The notes beneath the pieces were generated by a model. That model searched no databases, had not been told where the DNA came from, and saw only the letters and a list, made by a program, of their open reading frames with translations. The position numbers and the translations under genes were made by a program. Positions 25,410-33,424 of a stretch of 64,000 bases of DNA are shown piece after piece; within the stretch, counting starts at the first letter, position 1, and the number at the start of each line of letters is the position of its first letter. This stretch comes from Nonomuraea angiospora (GTDB taxonomy: Bacteria; Actinomycetota; Actinomycetes; Streptosporangiales; Streptosporangiaceae), in NCBI RefSeq assembly GCF_014873145.1, contig NZ_JADBEK010000001.1, positions 5,270,001 through 5,334,000 of the forward strand. Reading direction: 5' to 3'.

Positions 25410-25455
25410 CGATCGCTCGCCAGGGCAAGGCGGCGCAGGGAGCCGGTAGACCGCG

Positions 25456-25759
25456 ATGGGCGCCGACGCGGTGATTCGCTACTCGACAGGGCAGAGCAAC
25501 GGGGCGACGTATTCGTCGCTCACCGACCTCGAGACCAGGCTGTGGTCCGAGTACGCGGCCGGGCAGGTCATTCCGACAGTGCCGACAGGCTGCGACCCGC
25601 GGCCCACCCCGGCCAACGCCGTCCTCGTCCACGCCTGGAACGAGTACCTAGAGGAGGTGGATCCGCCCGACGCTGCACGAGCTGGGAGACTCCGGCAGGC
25701 CGCTGCGGCCGGACGCCATCGCGGGCGTCCCCCGAACCGGAGTCACCCAACCACGGTGA
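25456..25759 (+). pseudogene. relic of a glycosidase-like protein (C-terminal fragment)
   Basis: The plus frame from 25456 reads GQSNGATYSSLTDLETRLWSEYA, then IPTVPTGCDPRP and NAVLVHAWNEYLE. After a +1 frame change near 25655 it continues WIRPTLHELGDSGRPLRPDA and ends at TGA 25757-25759. This looks like the C-terminal end of a GH99/GH71-like protein (HAWNEYxEGGWxCPTL pattern). The 5' part, a stretch between DPRP and NAVL, and the reading frame are lost. It is divergent from the intact GH99-like gene across box C. Confidence 0.55.
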
Positions 25760-25789
25760 GCCGGAACTCCAACTTGAAGACAGCTCAAC

Positions 25790-25805
25790 CAGCCAAAAAT
25801 GGCTG
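25790..25805 (-). terminator. short hairpin after the DUF4189 gene
   Basis: CAGCCA-AAAA-TGGCTG forms a perfect 6-bp stem 6 bp downstream of the DUF4189 stop on the minus strand, with a T-rich loop in that direction. It could end that transcript. It is short, so support is weak. Confidence 0.3.
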
Positions 25806-25810
25806 CCGTG

Positions 25811-26227
25811 TCAGCGGTATCGCCTGGTGCACTGATAGACGATCCAGCGACCGCCGCCCGCATTGGCAATGGCGTTCTTCTTCGCCCTGGCGGGCGTGCT
25901 CCCCCTGCCGCCCCAAAAGACGTTTCTCCTGGCGTTGTAGGCGACAGCCCCGCACCCGTTCACGAAGGTGACAAGGACTTTGCAGCTGGAGCGGCCGCAT
26001 TCTTTCAGTGCCCGCCGCTTGGCGCCAGCCACTGTTCCGTAGTCCCAGGACCTGCCGGTGCGGCCGTTCCGCGCCACAGCAATCGCACCGTAATAGTAAC
26101 GTGCTTGACTTTCACTCGCAGTAGCCGATGTAGCCGCACTGGCTGCTGCGGGAAACGCCGTAGCCAGCATCCCGCTCGCCATAAAGACGCAAGCGGCCAC
26201 GGCAGTGAGCTTCTTGCCTAGCTGCAT
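25811..26227 (-). CDS. secreted DUF4189 domain protein
   Basis: 138 residues. A signal peptide (KKLTAVAACVFMASGMLATAFPAAASA) precedes one DUF4189 domain: YYGAIAVARNGRTGRSWDYG, AKRRALKECGRSSCKVLVTFVNGCGAVAY, and ARAKKNAIANAGG. The paired cysteines (CGRSSC and NGC) are the usual family pattern, although the last C-terminal Cys lies in YQCTRRYR. These are extracytoplasmic proteins of unknown function, sometimes linked to cell-wall or stress biology. It is monocistronic, with its own 5' region. Confidence 0.8.
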   Translation of the reverse strand: MQLGKKLTAVAACVFMASGMLATAFPAAASAATSATASESQARYYYGAIAVARNGRTGRSWDYGTVAGAKRRALKECGRSSCKVLVTFVNGCGAVAYNARRNVFWGGRGSTPARAKKNAIANAGGGRWIVYQCTRRYR

Positions 26228-26354
26228 GATGTTCCCTTCGTGCCGTCCGAGCGGACGGCAGCGTGATTGCTGAGGAGAGTCTGTATTGTGCCACTTGCAA
26301 ATGACTTAAACCGATAGATGCACTGTGAAGGCCGTCAGCGGACCGGCAGGCGTG

Positions 26355-27539
26355 TCACGCGTCAGCGGTTCGGGGAATGCGGATGGCCTCGACCCAGGCG
26401 GGCGGCAGCGGCGGGTCCGCGCCTATGAGCGCGGCGATGAGGCGGGACGACGACGGCGCCTCGGGCCATGGAGTGAAGCCATCGGTCAGCACGATCACGA
26501 CGCCGGGCCGTTCGGGCAGGGCGAGGGCTGCTTTGATGCCGACCCGCATGTCGGTGCCGCCCCCACCGGCGAGATTCACCTGCTGCGCGGAGGTCACTCG
26601 GGCAGCGGTATGCACGTCGGCGTCGCAGGCGAGCACCGTGACCCGGTTGCCGCCGACGCCGACCTCCCGCAGTACGCCGGTGACCTCGGCGAGGGCCGCC
26701 GCGAGGTCGTCCTCGCCCATGGACCCCGAGGTGTCGATGACGATCGCGACGCCCGGCAGTGGGCGGCGCAGGCTCGGCAGCACGACGCCGCGCAGTGCGG
26801 CGGTGCGGCGGGACGGGCGGTGGTAGGTGTAGTCGACCGCCCCAGCGGCCCAGGCGACCGCCTCCCGTACGGTGCCGGCGAGCACGCGGCGCCAGTCGAC
26901 CGTCGGTTCCAGGATCTGGTCCGCCCAGCGTTGCCAGCCGGCCGGGAGGCTGCCGCGGTTGCGCCGGTGGGCGCGCATCGCCTCGGCGGTATGCCTGCGC
27001 AGAGCCTCGGCCTCGACCTGGTTGACGCCGCCAGGTCCGCCGTCGCCGGTGAGCTCCCAATCGTTCGGTGAGCCGTGGGCGCCGGAGCCGCAGTCGGAGC
27101 AGACAGCGGACGGCGGCAGATGCGGGAGATACTCTTCGAACAGCCGCCCGGTCGTCAGCCCGAAGGTGCCGGGCTCCATCCGGCCTTCCGGCAGTGCCAG
27201 CCCGTCGGCGAGCAGGTCATCGTTGATCTCGCAGTCCTGGGCGACGTTCACGCGCAGCCGGTCGCGCTGGTCGGCGGCCGGTAGCCGGTCCGCACGGCCG
27301 TGGTGGTCGCGCAGCACGTGAGCCAGCTCATGGATCCATACACCCGCGAGTTCGGGAACGGGCGTCGCCGCGACGAACGCCGGTGACACGTAGCACCGCC
27401 AGTGCCGGTCGACCGCCATCGTCGGCACGCTCCTGCTCGGCACGACCGTCAGCGAGTAGAGCGCGGAGGCGAGGTACGGCCGGTCGCTCGCGGCACGGTA
27501 CCGCGCGGCGAGCAACTTGACCTGGTCGAATTCGGCCAT
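26355..27539 (-). CDS. DUF2201 metallopeptidase-like + VWA domain protein
   Basis: 394 residues. The N-terminal part has an HExxH zinc motif (AGVWIHELAHVLRDHHGR) followed by VAQDCEINDDLL, as in DUF2201_N metallopeptidase-like domains. The C-terminal part is a VWA-like domain with the MIDAS signature DTSGSMGEDD, GGTDMRVGI and VIVLTDGFTPWP. It starts 3 bp after the MoxR stop and ends the operon. MoxR/VWA pairs act as chaperone-like or proteolytic remodelling machines. Here the VWA protein would be the partner that the AAA ATPase loads, with the HExxH domain as possible effector. Confidence 0.88.
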   Translation of the reverse strand: MAEFDQVKLLAARYRAASDRPYLASALYSLTVVPSRSVPTMAVDRHWRCYVSPAFVAATPVPELAGVWIHELAHVLRDHHGRADRLPAADQRDRLRVNVAQDCEINDDLLADGLALPEGRMEPGTFGLTTGRLFEEYLPHLPPSAVCSDCGSGAHGSPNDWELTGDGGPGGVNQVEAEALRRHTAEAMRAHRRNRGSLPAGWQRWADQILEPTVDWRRVLAGTVREAVAWAAGAVDYTYHRPSRRTAALRGVVLPSLRRPLPGVAIVIDTSGSMGEDDLAAALAEVTGVLREVGVGGNRVTVLACDADVHTAARVTSAQQVNLAGGGGTDMRVGIKAALALPERPGVVIVLTDGFTPWPEAPSSSRLIAALIGADPPLPPAWVEAIRIPRTADA

Positions 27540-27542
27540 GGG

Positions 27543-28745
27543 TCAGAAAGCGCTCGGCAGCGCGCCGGACAGCTGGAGCAGATCGAGGAACGCGTCAATG
27601 CCGCTCGGCACCGGCCAGTCCGTGTCGCGCAGCGCCGCGAGATCCGCGGCGGCCCGGGCCGCGACGTCGGGTACGCCGGCGTCGACGGCCTTGGCCAGCA
27701 CCGCCCAGCCGGCCTCCCAGCGTCGCCGCGTGAGGTCGCTCTGCACCGCTGAGACGACGGCCGTCAGGAAGGCGAGCTGCCGGTCGCCCCTTTCCGGTAG
27801 GGCGAAGGCGTCCGGATTGGCCAGAACGCGGTCCGGGTCGGGCAGGTCAAGCTGTTCGAGGTAAGCCAGCAGCTCCAGACCCGCGCCGTCGCCCACCGCG
27901 CCGATCACCGCCGCCGCGACCGCCTTCTGGTCGGCCCCGGCGGCGTAGCCGACCGCCAGCAGGCGCAGCGCCATCTCCCAGGTACGCGGCGACGGCCAGG
28001 CCCGGCCCCGGCTCTCCGCGTCGCCGGGCAGATGGTGGGCCAGGCCGGGCCGTGCGGTGAGGAACCCGGAGACCACCCCGCGGGCGCGAGCGACCGCGCT
28101 GGGCACCCGGGCCGGGTCGATGAGCGGCAGGGGCACGGCCGGCCAGGTTCCGGCCATGCCTCGTGCGACCGTCCGCGGGTCGTGCGTCCACTGCAGGTGG
28201 ACGAACCGGTTCGCCAGTGGCGGGCTGAGGTGCCAGCCGTCCGCGGCGCTGGACGGCGGGTTGGCGGCGGCGACCACCCGGACCGGCTCCGGGAGCGGCA
28301 GGCTGCCGACCCGGCGTTCGAGGACGACCCGCAGCAGCGCCGCCTGGACGGCAGGAGGAGCCGAGGACAGCTCGTCGAAGAACACGAGGCCGCGCCCGGC
28401 CGCGGCCAGCCGCACCGCCCAGTCCGGTGGGGCCATCGGCACCCCGGTCGTGGCCGGATCATCACCGATGATCGGAAGACCGGCGAAGTCGGAGGGCTCG
28501 TGCACGCTCGCGATCACCGTCTCCAGCGGGACGCCGAGCCCGGCGGCCAGCTGCTGGAGGCCGGCGGACTTGCCGATCCCCGGCTCGCCCCACAACAGCA
28601 CGGGGAGGTTCGCCGACACCGCGAGCGACAGCGCCTCCAGCTGCGGGTTCGCGGCCGGCTCCGTCCGCTGGGAGCCGAGCCGGCGAACCAGTTCGTCGGC
28701 CGCGGCCAGCGGATCCGGTGCGAAGTCCTCATGGGTGCCGTTCAC
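27543..28745 (-). CDS. MoxR-type AAA+ ATPase
   Basis: About 400 residues. Start GTG 28745 is preferred because GACGAGGAACA precedes it; GTG 28763, just after the upstream stop, is possible. Motifs: Walker A VLLWGEPGIGKSAGLQQLA, Walker B RGLVFFDELSSAP, sensor 1 VRVVAAANPPSSAADG and arginine-finger region LANRFVHLQW. A C-terminal helical extension of about 180 residues follows. AAA+ proteins of this class assemble into hexamers and act with VWA partners. The partner gene lies 3 bp downstream and the ankyrin genes directly upstream, all coupled. Confidence 0.88.
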   Translation of the reverse strand: MNGTHEDFAPDPLAAADELVRRLGSQRTEPAANPQLEALSLAVSANLPVLLWGEPGIGKSAGLQQLAAGLGVPLETVIASVHEPSDFAGLPIIGDDPATTGVPMAPPDWAVRLAAAGRGLVFFDELSSAPPAVQAALLRVVLERRVGSLPLPEPVRVVAAANPPSSAADGWHLSPPLANRFVHLQWTHDPRTVARGMAGTWPAVPLPLIDPARVPSAVARARGVVSGFLTARPGLAHHLPGDAESRGRAWPSPRTWEMALRLLAVGYAAGADQKAVAAAVIGAVGDGAGLELLAYLEQLDLPDPDRVLANPDAFALPERGDRQLAFLTAVVSAVQSDLTRRRWEAGWAVLAKAVDAGVPDVAARAAADLAALRDTDWPVPSGIDAFLDLLQLSGALPSAF

Positions 28746-28764
28746 TGTTCCTCGTCCTTCCACG

Positions 28765-30495
28765 TCATCCAGCGGACTGGTCCCGGTCCAGCAGGGCCAG
28801 GAGGAAGTCCAGGTCGGTGCGCTTGTAGAAGCGGATGAGCCGGGAGAGCGACATGCCCGTGTCGTCGGTGACGTCGGGGTTCGCCCCGGCGGCCAGCAGC
28901 GCCCGTACCAGCGCGGCGGAGCCGTTGTCCCCGACCGCCACGTGCAGCGCCGTGCGCCGGTTGTGGTCCACGGCCTCGAGGTCGACCCCGGCCGCCAGCA
29001 GGCGCGGCAGCAGGACCTCGTGGTCCAGGTGGATCAGCGCGTGCAGGAGCGTGCGGCGCCGGCCGTCGCGGAAGCGCGGGTCGACCCCGGCGTCGAGAAG
29101 CCTGAGCACGCCCGGCGTGTCACCGTGCTGGGCGCGGCTGTACAGCTCCCGCCGCTGCTCCCGCAAGTCCTTCGGCAGCCGGCCCTCGCCGGAGAACACC
29201 GCCTGCGCCGCGGCGAAGCAGCCGGCGACCGCGCCGCCGAACGCCCGCATCGCCTGCTCTCGCCGCTGCTCGTCCGCGCTGTGCGGCGCCCGCAACGTGC
29301 CGTCCTGGAAGCGCACCTCGTGCCACTCACCGCGGCATCGCACCCGGACCGGGGACGGGAGCTGCGGATCCGGCGGTCCGACCGGATCGGCGGGGTCCGC
29401 ACGCAGCGGGAAGAGCGCGTCCCGGACCAGCGGATGCAGCCGGTCCGGATCCGCGTCGCCATGCCGGAGCGCGTCGAGGTCCGGCAGCCGCCGCCAGCAC
29501 GCCTCGGCCAGCACCGGGGTGCCGGAGATCTCCTCGGGGTCGATGATCCGGATCCGCAGCTCGCCGGCCCGCTTGCCGCCTTCCAGCAGCAGGGAGCTGC
29601 TGTAGGGAAGCCGTATCTGGAAGCGACGCCCGAAGCCCTCGTGGATGAGCAGCCGGACCTCCGGCTCGAGCCTGGTCAGCGCCAGCGGGAGTTTCTCCAG
29701 GACCGGCAACGGATCGATCGGCGTGCCCCAGCGGCGCTCGAGCGGTGACGGATCCAGCGCGATCCCCGCCGCGGCGAGCGCCGCCTCGACCGCCCCTCGC
29801 TCATGCAGCAGGGTCACCCATTCGGCGTGGGCCGGCGGGTCGGCGGGACCGGGGTCGGCCGTGGGCAGATCCCCGGCGGCGCGCCGGGTCCCGTCCGCGT
29901 TGAAGAACGGCGGCCGGTCTCCGCCACCATGGCGTTCCAGCAGCGCACCGGTGTGCCGTACATCCCACAGGTGCCGCAGCATGGTCCAGTTATGGAGGCT
30001 GCTCCGGTGATGGCGCGAGCTGACGGCATGGTCGATCCGGCCGAAGCGCAGGAGCAGCCGCTGCGGCCCGTCCACCATGGGGGGCGTGGTGACGTGCAGG
30101 AACTGCGTGGTATTGGCCGCACCCGGGTAACGGCCCAAGGTCACCGTCTGGCCGTTGCGGATCGTCGTACGTCCTGCCAGGACGCGCGGCAGATGCCAGC
30201 GCAGCAGGTCCGGCGCGAAATGGCGGAGGTCGTCCTCGACAGCGACCGCGACGGCGCCGCCGTGCTCCCGGGCGATGTCGGCCAGGTCGAACGCGACGTC
30301 CACGTTCGCGGCGGCGCAGGCGCCGCGCCAGTCTCCGTCGAGACGTCGTTCGGTGGCCCGCTCGATCATCCACCGGGGAACGGCGTACCGCAGGATCCGC
30401 CGCCGGCTCGACGCCTCGTCCGGTGGGTACGACGGCGTGCGGCGCGGCGCGGCACCGGCCGTGGGCTCGGGGGCTGGCGTGCTGACGGCGTTCAC
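28765..30495 (-). CDS. ankyrin-repeat protein with conserved N-terminal domain, paralogue 1
   Basis: 576 residues. About 430 N-terminal residues form a domain I do not recognise, beginning SYPPDEASSRRRILRYAVP and containing DGDWRGACAAANVDVAFDLAD, FAPDLLRWHLPR, RHLWDVRHTGALLERHGGGD and VRVRCRGEWHEVRFQDG. The C-terminus has about four ankyrin-like repeats (YSRAQHGDTPGVLRLLDAGV, RTLLHALIHLDHEVLLPRLL, RTALHVAVGDNGSAALVRAL). The same domain order is present in the adjacent paralogue. The start overlaps the paralogue stop by 4 bp. It probably acts as a cytoplasmic recognition or scaffold subunit of the MoxR/VWA machine; no catalytic motif is visible. Confidence 0.85.
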   Translation of the reverse strand: MNAVSTPAPEPTAGAAPRRTPSYPPDEASSRRRILRYAVPRWMIERATERRLDGDWRGACAAANVDVAFDLADIAREHGGAVAVAVEDDLRHFAPDLLRWHLPRVLAGRTTIRNGQTVTLGRYPGAANTTQFLHVTTPPMVDGPQRLLLRFGRIDHAVSSRHHRSSLHNWTMLRHLWDVRHTGALLERHGGGDRPPFFNADGTRRAAGDLPTADPGPADPPAHAEWVTLLHERGAVEAALAAAGIALDPSPLERRWGTPIDPLPVLEKLPLALTRLEPEVRLLIHEGFGRRFQIRLPYSSSLLLEGGKRAGELRIRIIDPEEISGTPVLAEACWRRLPDLDALRHGDADPDRLHPLVRDALFPLRADPADPVGPPDPQLPSPVRVRCRGEWHEVRFQDGTLRAPHSADEQRREQAMRAFGGAVAGCFAAAQAVFSGEGRLPKDLREQRRELYSRAQHGDTPGVLRLLDAGVDPRFRDGRRRTLLHALIHLDHEVLLPRLLAAGVDLEAVDHNRRTALHVAVGDNGSAALVRALLAAGANPDVTDDTGMSLSRLIRFYKRTDLDFLLALLDRDQSAG

Positions 30496-32294
30496 TCTTC
30501 CTCGGTGAGTTCCGGATGCTCGCGTTCGATGCGATCCGTGATGAAGTCCAGGTCGTCGCGGTCGAGCCAGTCGATCAGGCGGTGCAGCGAGACCGGCCGG
30601 CCGTGGATCTCGCCGGTCAGGTCGATCCGCGCCCCTGCGGTGAGCAGCGCATGGACGAGCGCCACCGAACCGTCCCCGCAGATCGCGGAGAACAGCGGCG
30701 TGCGCTGGTCCTCGTCCCTGGCGTCGATGTCCAGGCCCGCCGCCAGGAGCCGCCCGAGCAGGTGTCGCAGCCGGTGGGCCGGATCGACGCCGGGATCGAG
30801 CAGGTGCAGCAGGTGGAGCAGGGTACGCCGCCGGCCGTCACGGACGCGTGGATCCACGCCGGCGTCCAGCAGCCGCAGGACTCCCGGGAGGTCGCCGTGC
30901 TGGACCCGCGAGAAAAGCTCCCTTCGCTGGTCGCGCAGGGCCTTGGGCAGCCGTCCGGTTCCGGACGTCCACGCATGCCGTACGGCGAAGCATCCGGCGA
31001 CCGCGCCCCCGAACGCCCGCATGGCGCTCTCCCGCTGCTGCTCCTGCGCGCTGTGCGGGATGTGCAGGGCGCCGTCACGGAAGGAAACCTCGTGCCACTC
31101 GCCGCGGCAGCGGACTCGGGTCGGCTGCGGGGGTTCCGGGTCGGACGGCGCCACAGGAACGCCCGGCACGGCGCGGCTCGGGAACAGGGCCTCGCGTACG
31201 AGCGGATGGAGCCGCTCCGGCGGAAAACCGTCCCGCAGCAGGTCAAGGTCGGGCAGGCGGCGCCAGCACGCTTCGGGAAGCACCGTGTCCGCGGGCTCCG
31301 AGCCCATCTCGAATGGGACGACTCGGACGCGCAGCCCCACCTCCGATCCGCCGGTCTCGAAGAGGAGCGCCGCGTACTGCCGGTACGGAAGCCAGAAACG
31401 ATCGGTTCCCACTGAGGCCGCAAGGCGACGGATCTCCGCCTCCACCCGGGTCAAGGCAAGGGGCATCCGCGCGAGAACGTCGAGCGGATCAACGCGATCC
31501 ACCACGTGATAGGGCTCGACCTCGAGCGGCGCGGCGTCCAGATCGATGCCGACGGCCGCGAACGCCGCTTCGACCTCGCCGCGTTCGTGCAGCAGCGTGA
31601 CCCACTCGGTGAGCGACGCCGGGTCGGCGCTGCCAGGGTCGGCCGCAGGAAGCTCTTCCGCCCTGCGCGGGGTGCCGTCGCCGTGGAAGAACGGAGCCCG
31701 AGCCTTGTCACCGCCGCAGCGTTCACGCAGGTCGTCGGCATGGCGCACATCCCACAGGTGACGCGACGAGCTCCAGTCCTGGACGACGTCGCGCCAGAAC
31801 GCGCTGTAGGCCCAGTCGGTCTCCAGATAGGTGTCCTGGTGGTCAACCGGCCCGACGCGCAGGCGCAGCCGCTGCGGGCCGTGGACCATCCAGCGGGGCG
31901 TCTGGAGGTACAGGTACGGGGTGTCCGAGGCTTCACCCGGCCGCCCCAGGACCATCACCTGGTCGGGCACGATCGTCGTACGCCCGCGCTCCAGGCGGGG
32001 CAGGTGCCAGCGCAGCAGGTCCGGGGCGAAGTTGCACAGGTCGTCCTCGAGCGCCGTCGCGACGGCGGCGCCGTGCGCGTTCGCGATGCCGGCCAGGTCG
32101 AAGGTGACATCGACGTTGGCGGCGGCGCAGGCGCCACGCCAGTCGCCGGCGAGCCGTCGTTCGGTCGCCTGATCGACCATCCACGGGGGCACCGCGTACC
32201 GCCGGATCCGCCGCAACCGGGACGCCTCGTGCGGCGGATACGAACGGGACGGCGTACGAGGTGGCAGACCGGCCGGTAAGGGCGCCGCGCTCAC
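30492..32294 (-). CDS. ankyrin-repeat protein with conserved N-terminal domain, paralogue 2
   Basis: 600 residues from GTG 32294, which overlaps the LRR gene stop by 4 bp (GTGA); the long upstream open frame is only the LRR gene in another frame. It parallels paralogue 1 throughout: PPHEASRLRRIRRYAVPPWM, GDWRGACAAANVDVTFDLAG, RHLWDVRHADDLRERCGGD, VRCRGEWHEVSFRDG, then ankyrin repeats RVQHGDLPGVLRLLDAGVDP, RTPLFSAICGDGSVALVHAL and a divergent last repeat. Tandem duplication followed by divergence is likely. Acidic tail EREHPELTEEE. Confidence 0.85.
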   Translation of the reverse strand: MSAAPLPAGLPPRTPSRSYPPHEASRLRRIRRYAVPPWMVDQATERRLAGDWRGACAAANVDVTFDLAGIANAHGAAVATALEDDLCNFAPDLLRWHLPRLERGRTTIVPDQVMVLGRPGEASDTPYLYLQTPRWMVHGPQRLRLRVGPVDHQDTYLETDWAYSAFWRDVVQDWSSSRHLWDVRHADDLRERCGGDKARAPFFHGDGTPRRAEELPAADPGSADPASLTEWVTLLHERGEVEAAFAAVGIDLDAAPLEVEPYHVVDRVDPLDVLARMPLALTRVEAEIRRLAASVGTDRFWLPYRQYAALLFETGGSEVGLRVRVVPFEMGSEPADTVLPEACWRRLPDLDLLRDGFPPERLHPLVREALFPSRAVPGVPVAPSDPEPPQPTRVRCRGEWHEVSFRDGALHIPHSAQEQQRESAMRAFGGAVAGCFAVRHAWTSGTGRLPKALRDQRRELFSRVQHGDLPGVLRLLDAGVDPRVRDGRRRTLLHLLHLLDPGVDPAHRLRHLLGRLLAAGLDIDARDEDQRTPLFSAICGDGSVALVHALLTAGARIDLTGEIHGRPVSLHRLIDWLDRDDLDFITDRIEREHPELTEEE

Positions 32295-33424
32295 CGGTAG
32301 AGGCTCCCGATCGCGTGCAGGTCCGGATGGGTCCGGGCGGCGGGACGCAGCCGTGGCGCCAGCGCACGCTTCACCTGGCGGGGCACGCCGGGGCCGAACC
32401 CGACGTATTCCAGACGGGTGTCGCCGGGAACGGCGGCCAGCAGGACCTTGGCGCCACGGCCGGTGATCCCGGTCCGGCGCAGCTCCAGCCGGCGCAGCGG
32501 GCTGCCGGGCAGAGCCGCGGCCAGCGCGGCAGCGCCGGTGTCTCCGGTGACGTTCGCGGGTGCGCCGAGGCTGCGCTCCGAGGGCGGACGTCCCAGGTCG
32601 AGTGCCTCGATACCGCTGAGTGCGTCGGCCAGCGCGCGTGCGCCTTCCGGCCCGATGCCGTTGCCACCGAGGCCCAGGCGCACCGGCCGGGCGGGGTCGG
32701 CCACCGCGGCGAGCGTGGCGGCGCCGGCGTCGCCGAGGTGGTTCGCCGGAAGGTAGAGCTCGCGTATCCCGGCGTCCCGGATCAGCGCGGCCAGCAGGTC
32801 GCCGGACTCCGGGCCCAGCCCGTTCCCGCCCAGGAACAGCCGTTCGACCGGGTTCGGCCGCTCGGTGAGCACGACCAGCAGCGCCCGCAGTCCCTCCCGC
32901 GTCAGCCCGGTGTTGACCAGGTCGAGAGTGCGGATCGTCGTGTTCCGGCGCAGCATCGCGGCGAGGGCGCGGACTCCGTCGTCGCCCACCGGGTTCCGCT
33001 TGAGCCACAGGGCGCGCACGGTGGTGTCCGTGGCCAGCCGACCGGCGAGCACCTCGGCGCCCGCCGCGTCGATGCGGTTGCAGCCGAGGTAGAGAGTCTC
33101 CAGGCCGTGGCCGGGAACGAGCGCCTCGGCGATGGTCCGGGCTCCGTCGTTCCCGATGGCGTTGGTGCCCAGCAGCAGATGGACGGCGTGCGGCGAGGCC
33201 ACCGCGGCCGGGAGCAGCCGCGCCGCACCAGCCGGGCCGAGGCCCTGCTTGCACAGGTCGATCCGGCCATCGGGCCGTACGGTGCCGAGCGGGAAGGTCT
33301 CGTCGGCCGCCACCGGGGCCGGTGCGGCCAGCCGGGCGACCAGCGGACCCAGGTCCGCCGGATCGGCCGGCGGCACGTCAAGGTGCTCGATCGCGGGGCA
33401 GCGTACGGGCGTCGGCTCCATCAT
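32291..33424 (-). CDS. leucine-rich repeat (ribonuclease-inhibitor-like) protein
   Basis: 377 residues from ATG 33424, whose A is the last base of the upstream TGA (TGATG); TTG/GTG codons just upstream are alternatives. Most of the protein is RNI-type LRRs of about 28 residues with the pattern LxLxxNxIxxxGAxxLAxxL, for example LYLGCNRIDAAGAEVLAGRL, LWLKRNPVGDDGVRALAAML, LFLGGNGLGPESGDLLAALI and LYLPANHLGDAGAATLAAVA. It has no signal peptide or membrane segment. A cytoplasmic NLR-like or RNI-like binding platform is the expected role, possibly the sensor of the operon. Confidence 0.88.
   Translation of the reverse strand: MMEPTPVRCPAIEHLDVPPADPADLGPLVARLAAPAPVAADETFPLGTVRPDGRIDLCKQGLGPAGAARLLPAAVASPHAVHLLLGTNAIGNDGARTIAEALVPGHGLETLYLGCNRIDAAGAEVLAGRLATDTTVRALWLKRNPVGDDGVRALAAMLRRNTTIRTLDLVNTGLTREGLRALLVVLTERPNPVERLFLGGNGLGPESGDLLAALIRDAGIRELYLPANHLGDAGAATLAAVADPARPVRLGLGGNGIGPEGARALADALSGIEALDLGRPPSERSLGAPANVTGDTGAAALAAALPGSPLRRLELRRTGITGRGAKVLLAAVPGDTRLEYVGFGPGVPRQVKRALAPRLRPAARTHPDLHAIGSLYR

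Noticed and set aside
32295..33254. 320-codon N-terminal extension of ankyrin paralogue 2
   Set aside because: It lies fully inside the LRR gene in another frame. The GTG at 32294 overlapping the LRR stop aligns with the paralogue start.
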